Shown: positions 27,256 to 36,761 of the stretch, in pieces
Numbering within the stretch: the stretch's first letter is position 1
Layout: each line of letters begins with the position of its first letter
NCBI GenBank assembly: GCA_031286585.1
Contig: JAITUC010000023.1
Span: forward strand, 1-64,000
Length of the DNA: 64,000 bases
Source of the DNA: Delftia acidovorans
Lineage (GTDB): Bacteria > Pseudomonadota > Gammaproteobacteria > Burkholderiales > Burkholderiaceae_C
Direction of reading: 5' to 3'
Position numbers and translations under genes: made by a program
Notes under the pieces: model-generated
What the model saw: only the letters and a program-made list of their open reading frames with translations
The model's database searches: none
Told to the model about the DNA's origin: nothing

Positions 27256-27720
27256 ATGACCGACATCCGCCCTGCCCGCTTTCCCGAAGACCTCGACGCC
27301 GTAGTCCGCATCTTCCGGGAATATGTGGCCAGCCCCATCGTGAGCCTGGACTTCCAGGACTTCGAGACCGAGTTCGCCGCCCTGCCTGGCAAGTACGCCG
27401 CACCCGAGGGCTGCGTGCTGCTGGCCTGGAAGGACGGCCAGCCCGTGGGCTGCGCCGCCCTGCGCCCGGTGGATGCGCAGACGGGCGAGATGAAGCGTGT
27501 CTACGTGCGCCCCACGGTACGCGGCGAGAACCTGGGGCGACGACTGGTGGAAGGCATCCTGGACGCTGCGCGCCACGCAGGCTACACCCGCATCTGCCTG
27601 GATGTGCTGCCCGAGTTCCAGGCCGCGCAGCGGCTGTATGAGTCCCTGGGTTTTGCGGATGCAGAGCCGGTAAGTTTCAATCCCGTGCCGGGCACGCGTT
27701 ACCTCGGACTGGATCTTTGA
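27256..27720 (+). CDS. GNAT-family N-acetyltransferase
   Basis: A 154-residue GNAT protein. RPARFPEDLDAVVRIFREYV opens the fold, GEMKRVYVRPTVRGENLGRR is the acetyl-CoA-binding V/A motif (R/Q-x-x-G-x-G/A type), and RICLDVLPEFQAAQRLYESL with GF forms the C-terminal motif B. The acceptor is unknown. The start is at the ATG immediately before the fold. Confidence 0.92.
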   Translation: MTDIRPARFPEDLDAVVRIFREYVASPIVSLDFQDFETEFAALPGKYAAPEGCVLLAWKDGQPVGCAALRPVDAQTGEMKRVYVRPTVRGENLGRRLVEGILDAARHAGYTRICLDVLPEFQAAQRLYESLGFADAEPVSFNPVPGTRYLGLDL

Positions 27721-28227
27721 GGCATGCGCCCTGCGGCAGGCGGCCTCAGCGCCTGCACGGCTTCCGATGCACTGACACCCGGTCTCTGAGTCCTCGTCTG
27801 CAAGCATTCGGCACGATGAGACCGTAGCCCATACCCCGGTCCAAAAAGCCTGCCCGCAAGCGCAGCGGCGGTACGGACCACCTCTCCCCGCATCCTTCAT
27901 CCGCAAATGCCCTTGGCCGCGCCGGGCAGCCTGCACTTGTGCCCCGTGAATACCGCCCATGGCGAATGGAACTCCCCGGGCCCCAATGCTCATTGGCAGC
28001 ATCTTTATTCACCAAGCATTTCAAACCTGATTTTAGGAATTGTCTTAAGGACAATTCTGAAAATGATCCGTGGGCAACTTCTTTGATTGACCTCATGCAG
28101 GCAATGAAATCAAATGAGAACTCTTCGCACAGCAAACATCAGAAACACGCCTGGACACTGACAGCGGATTATTCGCCTGCTTGCAACCACTCCTTCCCGT
28201 CAAATTAACTTCATTGATCAAGGCGCG
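27721..28227. other. 507-bp intergenic region
   Basis: No gene with homology is visible. A plus-strand frame at 27939-28208 lacks recognisable sequence. The base composition changes within the region, from GC-rich to AT-richer after about 28000, which marks the edge of the AT-rich toxin-like island to the right. A long palindrome lies in it (annotated separately). Confidence 0.6.
28031..28063. promoter_or_regulatory. Long palindrome upstream of candidate toxin gene
   Basis: GAATTGTC (28037-28044) and GACAATTC (28050-28057) form a perfect stem around TTAAG, extended outward by TTTT and AAAA with one mismatch. It could be an operator for a dimeric regulator or a terminator-like hairpin. It lies about 165 bp before the candidate effector start. 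Confidence 0.5.
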
Positions 28228-29205
28228 TTGGCCGGAATCATCTATCCCGCTTCTGATCCAGCGTCTCCATACACCATGCCCGCCTCCATTGCCGCCACCT
28301 TCTATCAGATCGGCTATGCCGACATGCTTGCTCGCCAAATGGATCAAAAACAGATCGATGCCATTGTGCTCACGCCACAGGAATACGCAGGCATATTGAG
28401 CGATAAAGCGCGAAAGAACCCTCGCCTGGCAGCCACGCTGCACGCCATCCTGGCCCATAGCGCACTTGGGCAATACTGGACACAGACCGCCAGCCCGAAT
28501 GCAGGCAAACCCTGGGTCGCTCCCGCCTCCCTGATGGTCAGCGACGCATACCTGATCACCAAAACGCTGATTGCATTGGGCCTTGCCGGCGCCCGCTCCT
28601 ACATCAAGACAACCGCCACAGGCACCTATATCATCATCACGGGCTATGCAGGACTTCGCCGCCAGCTGCTGCAAGGCACACGATTTCTGACCACCAACCC
28701 GCGCATGGTCCAGATGGGCCTGGGCATTCGCGGTCTGCAGAATGTGGCCAAGGGCGGGTTTCTTCTGAGTCTGGTGGTGGGCACCGGGATAGAGACACTG
28801 GACTTCATCTTCAATGACGAGAAGACCATGCATGATCTTGTGGGTGGGATTGGGGTGGAGGCGGTCAAGGCGGGGTTGGCGACGATGATTGCAATAAGCG
28901 CGGGAGCTTTAACTGCAAGCGTTACTACCTTGGTCATTTTTCCGTTAGGAGCAATGGCGTTAGCCATATTTGCAACTGGAGCACTTCTAAATTACACAGA
29001 TCAGCGATGGCTGATAAAGGAAAACGTCATTGCGGCCCTCAAGGCTGCAAACAATGAAGAAAAACAAGGTCTATACAAAGTAAATCAAAACTCAATCCAA
29101 TGGAAAAGGCTATCATCTTGCGGTATGAAAGCATCCCCCAATGATATCGATTCAATCAATAAATTAGAGTCAAGAGATATTTCTTGTCAAATTAAAAGAA
29201 AATAA
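28228..29205 (+). CDS. Candidate membrane-active toxin / effector
   Basis: A 325-residue protein with no signal peptide. Residues 174-194, 212-232 and 233-253 are hydrophobic, the last two forming a colicin-like helical hairpin between polar flanks. The stretch GYAGLRRQLLQGTRF, NPRMVQMGLGIRGLQN and FIFNDEKTMHDLVGGIG is, from memory, typical of membrane-disrupting effectors found beside small membrane immunity proteins. The TTG start follows AAGG; the frame is closed a few codons upstream. The 3' half is markedly AT-rich, unlike host genes. A membrane immunity-like gene follows at 16 bp. Confidence 0.6.
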   Translation: MAGIIYPASDPASPYTMPASIAATFYQIGYADMLARQMDQKQIDAIVLTPQEYAGILSDKARKNPRLAATLHAILAHSALGQYWTQTASPNAGKPWVAPASLMVSDAYLITKTLIALGLAGARSYIKTTATGTYIIITGYAGLRRQLLQGTRFLTTNPRMVQMGLGIRGLQNVAKGGFLLSLVVGTGIETLDFIFNDEKTMHDLVGGIGVEAVKAGLATMIAISAGALTASVTTLVIFPLGAMALAIFATGALLNYTDQRWLIKENVIAALKAANNEEKQGLYKVNQNSIQWKRLSSCGMKASPNDIDSINKLESRDISCQIKRK

Positions 29206-29221
29206 ATTCATTGAAATAAAA

Positions 29222-29722
29222 ATGAGAGATATAAAAAACATTCGAAGATCTGCAATTTTTGGAATACCAATCAGCATTCTATTATCCATCGGATGTTTTT
29301 GGTTCTCCTTTGTGGAAATTTTCCCGATGCTTAAAGACATAAACGCTCTTGCACCAATCATAAGAATCATGCCAGGCACGCCGATAATTCTCATTACTCC
29401 GTTCGTTTTTATTACGTTAGCACTTGTAGCATCGCTAAAATCAGTCCCCTGCAATGACAGTATTCTTCAAAAATCCGATCAAGCACTATCAATAATTTTC
29501 ACTATCGGAATTTCTACGGCACTGATTTCTCTAATATTTATTACTCCGCTACAATACTATACAATGCCCAAACTTGGCTATACACGCTGCAATATCCTGG
29601 AAGGGCATCCCACCATATATTTCACGGACTGGGTAAAAAACCCCGAATGGTGCGTTCGCGGAAAATCCAGACAGTGGGTCAAGGAGCAAGCTCGGCTCGC
29701 CAGCCACTCCGAGCGCCCATGA
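29222..29722 (+). CDS. Candidate membrane immunity protein
   Basis: A 166-residue protein with three predicted membrane helices (about 11-31, 53-73, 89-110) and a periplasmic or cytosolic C-terminus with GYTRCNILEGHP and WVKNPEWCVRGKS. A CxxL and W-K-x-C pattern of this kind recalls DUF1240-like immunity proteins, a weak match. It is AT-rich and follows the candidate toxin by 16 bp. Protection of the inner membrane from the toxin is an inference from context. Confidence 0.6.
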   Translation: MRDIKNIRRSAIFGIPISILLSIGCFWFSFVEIFPMLKDINALAPIIRIMPGTPIILITPFVFITLALVASLKSVPCNDSILQKSDQALSIIFTIGISTALISLIFITPLQYYTMPKLGYTRCNILEGHPTIYFTDWVKNPEWCVRGKSRQWVKEQARLASHSERP

Positions 29723-29726
29723 AATA

Positions 29727-29758
29727 AAAAAGCGCAGACCGAATGGCCCGCGCTTTTT
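29727..29758. terminator. Bidirectional intrinsic terminator
   Basis: AAAAAGCGC (29727-29735) pairs with GCGCTTTTT (29750-29758), giving a T-tract in both directions. It separates the AT-rich pair from the convergent catabolic operon. Confidence 0.85.
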
Positions 29759-29791
29759 GCCTATCTCCTGGCAGTTGCTCTGCCAACTCCC

Positions 29792-31624
29792 TCAGAACGC
29801 CTCTTCGCTCATCTCCGCGCAGGTCATGTCGCGCTCGCGCACGACCTTGAGCCAGGCGCCTATTCGGGGCAGTTCGTAACGGAAGAAGTAGCGCATGGCG
29901 GCCATGCGGCCGGCATTGGCGGGAGCGGCCAGTGCGACGTCCTTGTCCAGCACGGCCAGCGACACGTCCAGCCAGGTCCAGGCCAGTACCGTGTGGCCAA
30001 AGGCCTGCATGTAGGGCACGGCATTGGCCAGGGCCTGCTGCGGGTCGTCGGTGGCCCATGCGGCCTTGGTGGTGGCGCCGACTTCCTGCAGGGCCTTGGC
30101 CAGCTCGTTTGCGTGGCCGGCCAGTTCGGGCCGGGCCATGGCGCGCTGGATGGTGTCGTTGATGCGCGTGGCCAGCAACTGCAGGCCCTTGCCGCCTTCC
30201 ATGAGCACCTTGCGGCCCAGCAGGTCCATGGCCTGTATGCCGTGCGTGCCCTCGTGGATCATGTTGAGGCGGTTGTCGCGCCAGTATTGCTCCACGGGAA
30301 AGTCGCGCGTGTAGCCGTAGCCGCCGTGGATCTGTATGGCCAGGGAGTTGGCCTCCAGGCAGAACTCGCTGGGCCAGCTCTTGGAGATGGGGGTCAGCAC
30401 TTCCAGCAGCAGCCGCGCCTCGGCCACGGATTCGGGCGTGCCGGTGTGCTGCTCGTCGACCAGGCGTGCGCAGAACAGGTTCAGCGCCAGCGCGCCTTCG
30501 CAGTAGGACTTCTGCGCCAGCAGCATGCGCTTGACGTCGGCGTGCTCGATGATGCGCGACTGGGGGCGCGTGGCGTCCTTGCCGCCAGCCCCGATGGGCC
30601 TGCCCTGCGGCCGGTTCTGCGCGTAGTCCAGGCTGGCGTGGTAGCCGGCCAGGCCCAGCATGGTGGCGGCCATACCGATGGAGATGCGGGCCTCGTTCAT
30701 CATGTGGAACATGCATTTGAGTCCCTCGCCGGGCTTGCCGACCAGGTAGCCCACGGCCCCGGCACCGCCGCGCACGGGAAAGCGCCCTTCCCCGAAGTTC
30801 AGCAGCGTGTTGGTGGTGCCGCGCCAGCCCAGCTTGTGGTTGAGGCCGGCCAGGGCCACGTCGTTGCGCTCGCCGGTGAGCCGGCCTTCGGTGTCCACCA
30901 GTTTCTTGGGCACGATGAACAGCGAGATGCCACGCACGCCGGGCACGGGCTTGCCATCGGGGCCGGGGATCTTGGCCAGCACCAGATGGACGATGTTCTC
31001 GGTCAGCTCATGGTCGCCCGCGCTGATCCACATCTTGTTGCCCTTGAGGCGGTAGCGCGGACCCAGCGCATCGCTCTCGAAGTCGGCGCCATCGGGCTCG
31101 GCGCGCGTTGCGATGTCGCTCAGTGACGAGCCGGCCTGGGGTTCGGACAGGCACATGGTGCCGGCCCAGCGGCCGTTGAATTCATTGGTGGCGAAGACCT
31201 GTTTCTGCATGTCCGTGCCGTGGGCCATGATGGCATTGGCATTGCCCGAGGTCAGCATGTTGGAGCCGATGCTGATGGAGGCTGCGGCGAAGAAGCTGTT
31301 GGCTGCCGCCTCCACCGTATAGGGCAGTTGCATGCCGCCGATGTCGTAGTCCTGGGCGGCACTGAGCATGCCCGAGTCGGCATAGGCCTGGCGCGCATCG
31401 TGGGTGCACTGGGGCAGGATGACCTTTTCGCCGTCGAACTGCGGCTCCTGCGTGTCCACGGTGCGGTTGAAGGGTGCGTACTTTTCGCGGGCGATGCGCT
31501 CGCAGGTGTCCAGCACGGCGTCGAAGGTGTCGCGCGAGTGGTCGGCAAAGCGCTGGCGCTCGCCCAGCGCAACGGCGCGCAGCCAGTCATAGAGCAGGAA
31601 ATCGACGGTGGAACGCAGGCGCAT
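29792..31624 (-). CDS. Acyl-CoA dehydrogenase (long form, DmdC-like)
   Basis: A 610-residue FAD enzyme that introduces the alpha-beta double bond in acyl-CoA. It has the acyl-CoA dehydrogenase core (about 80-470; MCLSEPQAGSSLSDI FAD motif, MWISAGDHELTENIVHLVLA, IHGGYGYTRDFPVEQYWRD with the catalytic region MIHEGTHGIQ) plus the extra C-terminal domain (about 480-605) found in the ~600-residue DmdC-like group, rather than the ~380-residue short forms. It ends the catabolic operon, after thiolase. The start MRLRSTVDF is the family-like opening. Confidence 0.93.
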   Translation of the reverse strand: MRLRSTVDFLLYDWLRAVALGERQRFADHSRDTFDAVLDTCERIAREKYAPFNRTVDTQEPQFDGEKVILPQCTHDARQAYADSGMLSAAQDYDIGGMQLPYTVEAAANSFFAAASISIGSNMLTSGNANAIMAHGTDMQKQVFATNEFNGRWAGTMCLSEPQAGSSLSDIATRAEPDGADFESDALGPRYRLKGNKMWISAGDHELTENIVHLVLAKIPGPDGKPVPGVRGISLFIVPKKLVDTEGRLTGERNDVALAGLNHKLGWRGTTNTLLNFGEGRFPVRGGAGAVGYLVGKPGEGLKCMFHMMNEARISIGMAATMLGLAGYHASLDYAQNRPQGRPIGAGGKDATRPQSRIIEHADVKRMLLAQKSYCEGALALNLFCARLVDEQHTGTPESVAEARLLLEVLTPISKSWPSEFCLEANSLAIQIHGGYGYTRDFPVEQYWRDNRLNMIHEGTHGIQAMDLLGRKVLMEGGKGLQLLATRINDTIQRAMARPELAGHANELAKALQEVGATTKAAWATDDPQQALANAVPYMQAFGHTVLAWTWLDVSLAVLDKDVALAAPANAGRMAAMRYFFRYELPRIGAWLKVVRERDMTCAEMSEEAF

Positions 31625-31702
31625 GGTGGGGTCCGGATCAAAAAAAGGCCACAGGCGCCGCCAATGGAGCGCTTGCGGCCAACAGGAGGAACGGGAACAG
31701 GC

Positions 31703-31724
31703 GGTGGCGGCCGCAGCCGCCACC
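31703..31724. other. Strong hairpin between thiolase and acyl-CoA dehydrogenase genes
   Basis: GGTGGCGGC and GCCGCCACC form a perfect nine-base-pair stem around CGCA in the 105-bp intercistronic gap. No T-tract follows in the minus direction, so it is more likely to affect mRNA stability or relative expression than to end transcription. Confidence 0.55.
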
Positions 31725-31729
31725 GGGGT

Positions 31730-32905
31730 TTAAAGCACTTCGAACACGCCGGCGGCACCCATGCCGCCGCCGATGCACATGGTCACGCAGACGCGCTTGG
31801 CACCGCGGCGCTTGCCTTCGATCAGGGCATGGCCCGTCAGGCGCTGGCCCGACACGCCATAGGGATGGCCCAGGGCGATGGCGCCGCCGTTGACGTTGAG
31901 GCGATCGTTGGGGATGCCCAGCTTGTCGCGGCAGTACAGCACCTGCACGGCAAAGGCTTCATTGAGTTCCCACAGGTCGATGTCCTGCACCGTCAGGCCC
32001 AGCTTCTTGAGCACCTTGGGCACGGCGAAGACGGGGCCGATGCCCATTTCGTCGGGCTCGCAGCCGGCCACGGCAAAGCCCAGGAAGCGGCCAAGAGGCT
32101 TGAGGTTGTTGCGCGAGGCATAGTCCTCGCTGACCACCACGCAGGCGCCTGCGCCGTCGGAGAACTGGCTGGCATTGCCGGCCGAGATCACGCCGCCGGG
32201 CAGCGCGGGGCGGATGCCCGAGATGCCTTCCTTGGTCGTGCCTTCGCGCACGCCCTCGTCCTTGCTGCAGGTCACTTCCTTGGTGATCAGGCCACGCACC
32301 TTGTCGGCCACGCCCATGGTCACGGTGATGGGCGCGATCTCGGCGTCCAGCAGGCCGGCGGCCTGGGCAGCGCAGGCCTTTTGCTGACTGGCGGCGCCGT
32401 ATTCGTCCATGGCGTCACGGCCGATGCCGTAGCGCTTGGCGACCTGTTCGGCGGTCTGCAGCATGCTCCAGTAGATCTCGGGCTTTTGCTTGGCCAGGGC
32501 CAGGTCCTGGATCATGTGCAGGTTCATTTCCTGCTGCACGCAGGAGATGGACTCCACGCCGCCGGCCACGTAGACATCGCCCTCTCCCGCGATGATGCGT
32601 TGCGATGCGGTGGCAATGGTCTGCAGGCCCGAGGAGCAGAAGCGGTTGATGGTCATGCCCGATGCGGTGATGGGCAGGCCGGCCTTGAGCGCGATCTGGC
32701 GCGCGATGTTCATGCCGGTGGCGCCTTCGGGGTTGGCGCAGCCCATGATCACGTCGTCGACGGCGGCAGGGTCGACGCCTGCGCGCTGCACGGCGTGCTG
32801 CACGGCATGGCCGCCCAGCGTGGCGCCATGGGTCATGTTGAAGGCGCCCTTCCAGCTTTTGGCCAGGGGCGTGCGGGCGGTGGAAACGATCACGGCGGAT
32901 GTCAT
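31730..32905 (-). CDS. Acetyl-CoA acyltransferase (thiolase)
   Basis: A 391-residue thiolase that releases acetyl-CoA from 3-ketoacyl-CoA. The nucleophilic cysteine lies in [10 protein letters not shown] (residue about 89), the histidine in [15 protein letters not shown] and the second cysteine in [13 protein letters not shown]. Lengths and motifs fit FadA-type degradative thiolases. It follows the hydratase/dehydrogenase gene at 59 bp in the same operon. Confidence 0.95.
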   Translation of the reverse strand: MTSAVIVSTARTPLAKSWKGAFNMTHGATLGGHAVQHAVQRAGVDPAAVDDVIMGCANPEGATGMNIARQIALKAGLPITASGMTINRFCSSGLQTIATASQRIIAGEGDVYVAGGVESISCVQQEMNLHMIQDLALAKQKPEIYWSMLQTAEQVAKRYGIGRDAMDEYGAASQQKACAAQAAGLLDAEIAPITVTMGVADKVRGLITKEVTCSKDEGVREGTTKEGISGIRPALPGGVISAGNASQFSDGAGACVVVSEDYASRNNLKPLGRFLGFAVAGCEPDEMGIGPVFAVPKVLKKLGLTVQDIDLWELNEAFAVQVLYCRDKLGIPNDRLNVNGGAIALGHPYGVSGQRLTGHALIEGKRRGAKRVCVTMCIGGGMGAAGVFEVL

Positions 32906-32964
32906 GGATATTCCTTGTATGGCGGGTTTGCGGTGGTTCGCAAGGAGTTCGTGCGCCGCACGTC

Positions 32965-35076
32965 TCAGCTGAATTGCTTGCCTTCGGCCGCCAGCTTCGC
33001 CAGCAGCGGGGCCGGCTGCCAGAAATCGGCGTCGTCGTTGGGGTTCTTCGCGAAGCGGTTCATGGCCTGGACCACGTTGAACAGCCCGACCTCGCCTGCA
33101 TAGTGCATGGGGCCGCCGCGCCAGATGGGGAAGCCATAGCCGGTCAGGTAGACCATGTCGATATCGCCCGACTTGCCGGCGATGCCGTCTTCCAGGATGT
33201 GGGCGCCTTCGTTGACCAGGGCAAAGACCAGGCGCTGGACGATTTCCTCATCGGAGATCTTGCGCGGGGTGATGCCCAGCTCCTTGCGGTGCGACTCGAT
33301 CATCTGGTTGACCAGCTCGGACGGGATGGCGTCGCGCTTGCCCGCCTGGTAGTCGTACCAGCCCGCACCGGTCTTCTGGCCGAAGCGGCCCAGCTCGCAC
33401 AGCTTGTCTGCCGTGCGGCTGTACTTCATGTCGGCGCGCTCGACGGCACGGCGCTTGCGGATGGCCCAGCCGATGTCGTTGCCGGCCAGGTCGCCCATGC
33501 GGAACGGGCCCATGGCGAAGCCGAACTTCTCGATGGCCTTGTCCACCTGGGCGGGCGTGGCGCCTTCGTCCAGCAGGAAACCGGCCTGGCGCGAGTACTG
33601 CTCGATCATGCGGTTGCCGATGAAGCCATCGCACACGCCCGAGACCACGGCGGTCTTCTTGATCTTCTTGGCCAGCTTCATCACGGTGGCCAGCACGTCC
33701 TTGGCCGTGTGCTTGCCGCGCACCACTTCCAGCAGCTTCATCACGTTGGCGGGGCTGAAGAAGTGCATGCCCACCACGTCCTGCGGGCGCTTGGTGAAGG
33801 CGGCGATCTTGTCCACGTCCAGCGTGGAGGTGTTGGAGGCCAGGATGGCGCCGGGCTTGGCCACCTCGTCCAGCTGCTTGAACACCGTTTCCTTGACGCC
33901 GAGCTCCTCGAACACGGCCTCGATGATGAGGTCGGCATTCTTGAGCGCGTCATACGACAGCGTGGTGCTCAGCAGGGCCATGCGCTGGTCGTACTTCTCC
34001 TGGGTGAGCTTGCCCTTCTTGACCTGGGCTTCGTAGTTCTTGCGGATGGTGACCACGCCACGGTCCAGCGCTTCCTGCTTGGTCTCCAGGATGGTCACAG
34101 GGACGCCCGCGTTCAGGAAGTTCATGGAGATGCCACCGCCCATGGTGCCGGCACCGATGACGCCCACGGTCTTGATGTCGCGCACGGGCGTGTCCGAGGG
34201 CACGTCGGCGATCTTGGAGGCCGCGCGCTCGGCCATGAACAGGTGGCGCAGCGCGCGCGACTCGGGCGACCACATCAATTGCATGAAGGCTTCGCGCTCC
34301 AGGGCCATGCCTTCGTCGAACTTCTTGCGCGCGGCGTTCTCCACCGTGTCCACGCAGCGGGCCGGGGCCGGGTAGTTCTTGGCCATGCCCTTGACCATGT
34401 TGCGTGCGAACTGGAAGTAGGCATCACCCTGGGGGTGCTTGCAAGGCAGGTCGCGCACGCGCGGCAACTGGGCACCCGCCGCATGCTTGTCGGCCACTTC
34501 CAGCGCGAAGGCCTTGGCCTCGTCCAGCAGGGACTCGGGCGAGGCGGCCATCTTGTCGAACAGCTTCTGGCCGGGGATGGAGGCCAGCAGTTCGCTCTTG
34601 ACCGGCTCGCCGCTGACGATCATGTTCAGCGCGGTCTCCACGCCCAGCACGCGCGGCAGGCGCTGCGTGCCGCCTGCGCCGGGCAGCAGGCCCAGCTTGA
34701 CTTCGGGCAGGGCCACCAGGGTGCCGGGAGCGGCCACGCGGTAGTTGCAGCCCAGCGCCAGCTCCAGCCCACCGCCCATGCAGACGGTGTGGATGGCGGC
34801 CACCACGGGCTTGCTGCCCTGGTCCAGGGAATTGATCAGCGAGACCAGGTGCGGCTCGCGATACGCCTCTTCCTTGCCGAACTCGTTGATGTCGGCGCCG
34901 CCCGAGAAAGCCTTGCCGGCGCCCGTGATGACGATGGCCTTGACGGCCGGGTCGGCATAGGCCTTGTCCAGCCCCTCGACGATGCCTCGGCGCGTGGAAA
35001 GTCCCAGGCCGTTGACCGGCGGATTGTTCAAGGTGATGACGGCGATGGCACCGTCCACTTTGTATTCAGCAGTCAT
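32965..35076 (-). CDS. Bifunctional enoyl-CoA hydratase / 3-hydroxyacyl-CoA dehydrogenase
   Basis: A 703-residue two-part enzyme. Residues 1-180 are the hydratase/isomerase ([54 protein letters not shown] with the oxyanion and Glu sites). Residues about 295-475 are the NAD-binding dehydrogenase ([17 protein letters not shown]), with C-terminal halves around 480-690 ([24 protein letters not shown]). AGGGGAC precedes the ATG at 35076; the frame runs on upstream without meaning. Domain order and length are of the FadB/FadJ-like type, slightly shorter than E. coli FadB (729). Confidence 0.95.
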   Translation of the reverse strand: MTAEYKVDGAIAVITLNNPPVNGLGLSTRRGIVEGLDKAYADPAVKAIVITGAGKAFSGGADINEFGKEEAYREPHLVSLINSLDQGSKPVVAAIHTVCMGGGLELALGCNYRVAAPGTLVALPEVKLGLLPGAGGTQRLPRVLGVETALNMIVSGEPVKSELLASIPGQKLFDKMAASPESLLDEAKAFALEVADKHAAGAQLPRVRDLPCKHPQGDAYFQFARNMVKGMAKNYPAPARCVDTVENAARKKFDEGMALEREAFMQLMWSPESRALRHLFMAERAASKIADVPSDTPVRDIKTVGVIGAGTMGGGISMNFLNAGVPVTILETKQEALDRGVVTIRKNYEAQVKKGKLTQEKYDQRMALLSTTLSYDALKNADLIIEAVFEELGVKETVFKQLDEVAKPGAILASNTSTLDVDKIAAFTKRPQDVVGMHFFSPANVMKLLEVVRGKHTAKDVLATVMKLAKKIKKTAVVSGVCDGFIGNRMIEQYSRQAGFLLDEGATPAQVDKAIEKFGFAMGPFRMGDLAGNDIGWAIRKRRAVERADMKYSRTADKLCELGRFGQKTGAGWYDYQAGKRDAIPSELVNQMIESHRKELGITPRKISDEEIVQRLVFALVNEGAHILEDGIAGKSGDIDMVYLTGYGFPIWRGGPMHYAGEVGLFNVVQAMNRFAKNPNDDADFWQPAPLLAKLAAEGKQFS

Positions 35077-35100
35077 GCTGTTGTCCCCTATGCGATAGAA

Positions 35101-35175
35101 AAAGAACGATCGTGCGATTTTGATTGTAAAAAAATTGCGGGCCGACGCCACTGCGGTTTGTCCCAAGCGGGACAA
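35101..35175. promoter_or_regulatory. Promoter region of hydratase gene with two palindromes
   Basis: On the minus strand TACAAT, preceded by a T-run, is a possible -10 box. ACGATCGT near 35106-35113 is a short perfect palindrome of the ACG-N2-CGT type used by TetR-family fatty-acid regulators in beta-proteobacteria (from memory). TTGTCCC-AAGC-GGGACAA (35158-35175) is a second perfect inverted repeat upstream of it. Either could be an operator; neither is proven. Confidence 0.45.
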
Positions 35176-35227
35176 GCGCCGTGGCGCCGGGCCGCCTGCC
35201 TGGCAGCATGCCCGGCCCTGTGCGGCA

Positions 35228-35923
35228 TCAGACCTCCAGCCACTCCTTGCGCACCTTCTGGTCGGCGCGCAGCCCGTCGGGCGTGCCGTCGAAGACGATG
35301 CGGCCGTGGCCCATGACCAGGGCACGGTCCGAGATGCTCATGGCGATGGTGAGCTTTTGCTCGATCAGCAGCACGGACACGCCGCGCTGCTTGATCTTCT
35401 GCAGGTACTCGCCCACCAGCTCGACGATCTTGGGTGCCAGGCCCTCGGTGGGCTCGTCGATGATGATCAGGTCCGGGTCGCCCATGAGCGTGCGGCACAG
35501 GGTCAGCATCTGCTGCTCTCCGCCCGACATCACGCCGGCCTCGGTGTGCTGGCGCTCCTTGAGGCGCGGGAACATGGCGTACATGTCGTCGAAGCCCCAG
35601 CGGCTGCCCTGGCCCTTGCCCTTCTGTCCCAGCAGCAGGTTCTGGTGCACGGTGAGGTTGGGGAACACGTCGCGGCTCTCGGGCACGTAGCCCACGCCCA
35701 GGTGGGCGATCTCGTAGGCCTTGCGGCCGGTCAGGCTCTGGCCCTTCCAGTCCAGCGAGCCCTCCCAGTGCACCAGGCCCATGATGGCCTTGGCCGTGGT
35801 GGAGCGGCCCGAGCCGTTGCGCCCCAGCAGCGCGACGATCTCGCCGGGCTGCACCGAGAAGTCCACGCCGTGCAGCACATGGCTTTTGCCGTAATAGGCA
35901 TGCAGGTTGTTGATGTTCAGCAT
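35228..35923 (-). CDS. livF: ABC transporter ATP-binding protein, LivF-like
   Basis: A 231-residue ATPase of the branched-chain-amino-acid-type (HAAT) family with signature MSGGEQQMLTLCRTLM and Walker B LIIIDEPTEGLAP. The Walker A reads GRNGSGRSTT, so the canonical lysine is arginine; this is clear in the DNA (CGC). GAGGA precedes the ATG. The gene follows LivG-like at 10 bp. The transported compound is likely not an amino acid given the catabolic genes on both sides. Confidence 0.92.
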   Translation of the reverse strand: MLNINNLHAYYGKSHVLHGVDFSVQPGEIVALLGRNGSGRSTTAKAIMGLVHWEGSLDWKGQSLTGRKAYEIAHLGVGYVPESRDVFPNLTVHQNLLLGQKGKGQGSRWGFDDMYAMFPRLKERQHTEAGVMSGGEQQMLTLCRTLMGDPDLIIIDEPTEGLAPKIVELVGEYLQKIKQRGVSVLLIEQKLTIAMSISDRALVMGHGRIVFDGTPDGLRADQKVRKEWLEV

Positions 35924-35933
35924 CCGCGCGTCC

Positions 35934-36758
35934 TCAATGTGCACCAGCTTGTTGATCCGCCACGGACGAGCCCAGATAGGCTTCCTGCACGCGCGGATTG
36001 GCGCGCACGGCCTCGGGCGTGTCGTAGGCGATGACTTCGCCGTAGACCACAACGGCGATCTTGTCGGCCAGGCCGAAGACCACGCCCATGTCGTGCTCCA
36101 CGGTCAGCAGGGTCTTGCCTTCGGTGACCTTCTTGATCAGCTGGATGAAGTGGGACGTCTCGCTGTTGCTCATGCCGGCCGTGGGTTCGTCCAGCAGGAT
36201 GACGCCGGCGCCGCCGCCAATGGTGATGCCTATCTCCAGCGCGCGCTGCTCGGCATAGGTCAGGTTCACCGCCAGCGTGTCGCGCTTTCTTTGCAGGCCG
36301 ATCATCTCCATCAGCTCATCGGCGCGGGCGTTGGCGTCGCGCAGCTTGGACAGGAAACGCCAGCAGCTGTAGCGGTAGCCCAGGCTCCACAGCACGCTGC
36401 AGCGCAGGTTCTCGAACACGCTGAGCTTGGGAAAGATGTTGGTGATCTGGAAACTGCGCGACAGCCCCATGCGGTTGATTTCATAGGGCTTCTTGCCGTC
36501 GATGCGCTGGCCGTTGAGCAGCACCTGGCCGCTGGTGGGCTCGAAGCGGCCGCTGATCAGGTTGAACAGCGTGCTCTTGCCCGCACCGTTGGGGCCGATG
36601 ATGGCCACGCGCTCGCCCGGCTTCACGGCCAGCTGGGCGCCACGGATGATCTCGGCCTTGCCGAAGCGCTTGTACAGGTCGCGCAGCTCCAGCGCATAGG
36701 TGGCTTCGCCAGCCGCGGCGGCGGCGGTGCCCGGACGTTCGATTGCAATGCTGGACAT
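35934..36758 (-). CDS. livG: ABC transporter ATP-binding protein, LivG-like
   Basis: A 274-residue ATPase with a ~20-residue N-terminal extension, Walker A IGPNGAGKSTLFNLISG, the HAAT signature variant LTYAEQRALEIGITIG and Walker B VILLDEPTAGM. It pairs with the LivF-like ATPase. It is packed between permease and LivF-like genes with 3- and 10-bp gaps. Here the Walker lysine is intact, so at least this subunit can bind and hydrolyse ATP normally. Confidence 0.93.
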   Translation of the reverse strand: MSSIAIERPGTAAAAAGEATYALELRDLYKRFGKAEIIRGAQLAVKPGERVAIIGPNGAGKSTLFNLISGRFEPTSGQVLLNGQRIDGKKPYEINRMGLSRSFQITNIFPKLSVFENLRCSVLWSLGYRYSCWRFLSKLRDANARADELMEMIGLQRKRDTLAVNLTYAEQRALEIGITIGGGAGVILLDEPTAGMSNSETSHFIQLIKKVTEGKTLLTVEHDMGVVFGLADKIAVVVYGEVIAYDTPEAVRANPRVQEAYLGSSVADQQAGAH

Positions 36759-36761
36759 GGT

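Noticed and set aside
27939..28208. Plus-strand 89-codon frame upstream of the candidate toxin
   Set aside because: No ribosome binding site, no recognisable sequence, and it spans the composition boundary and palindrome.
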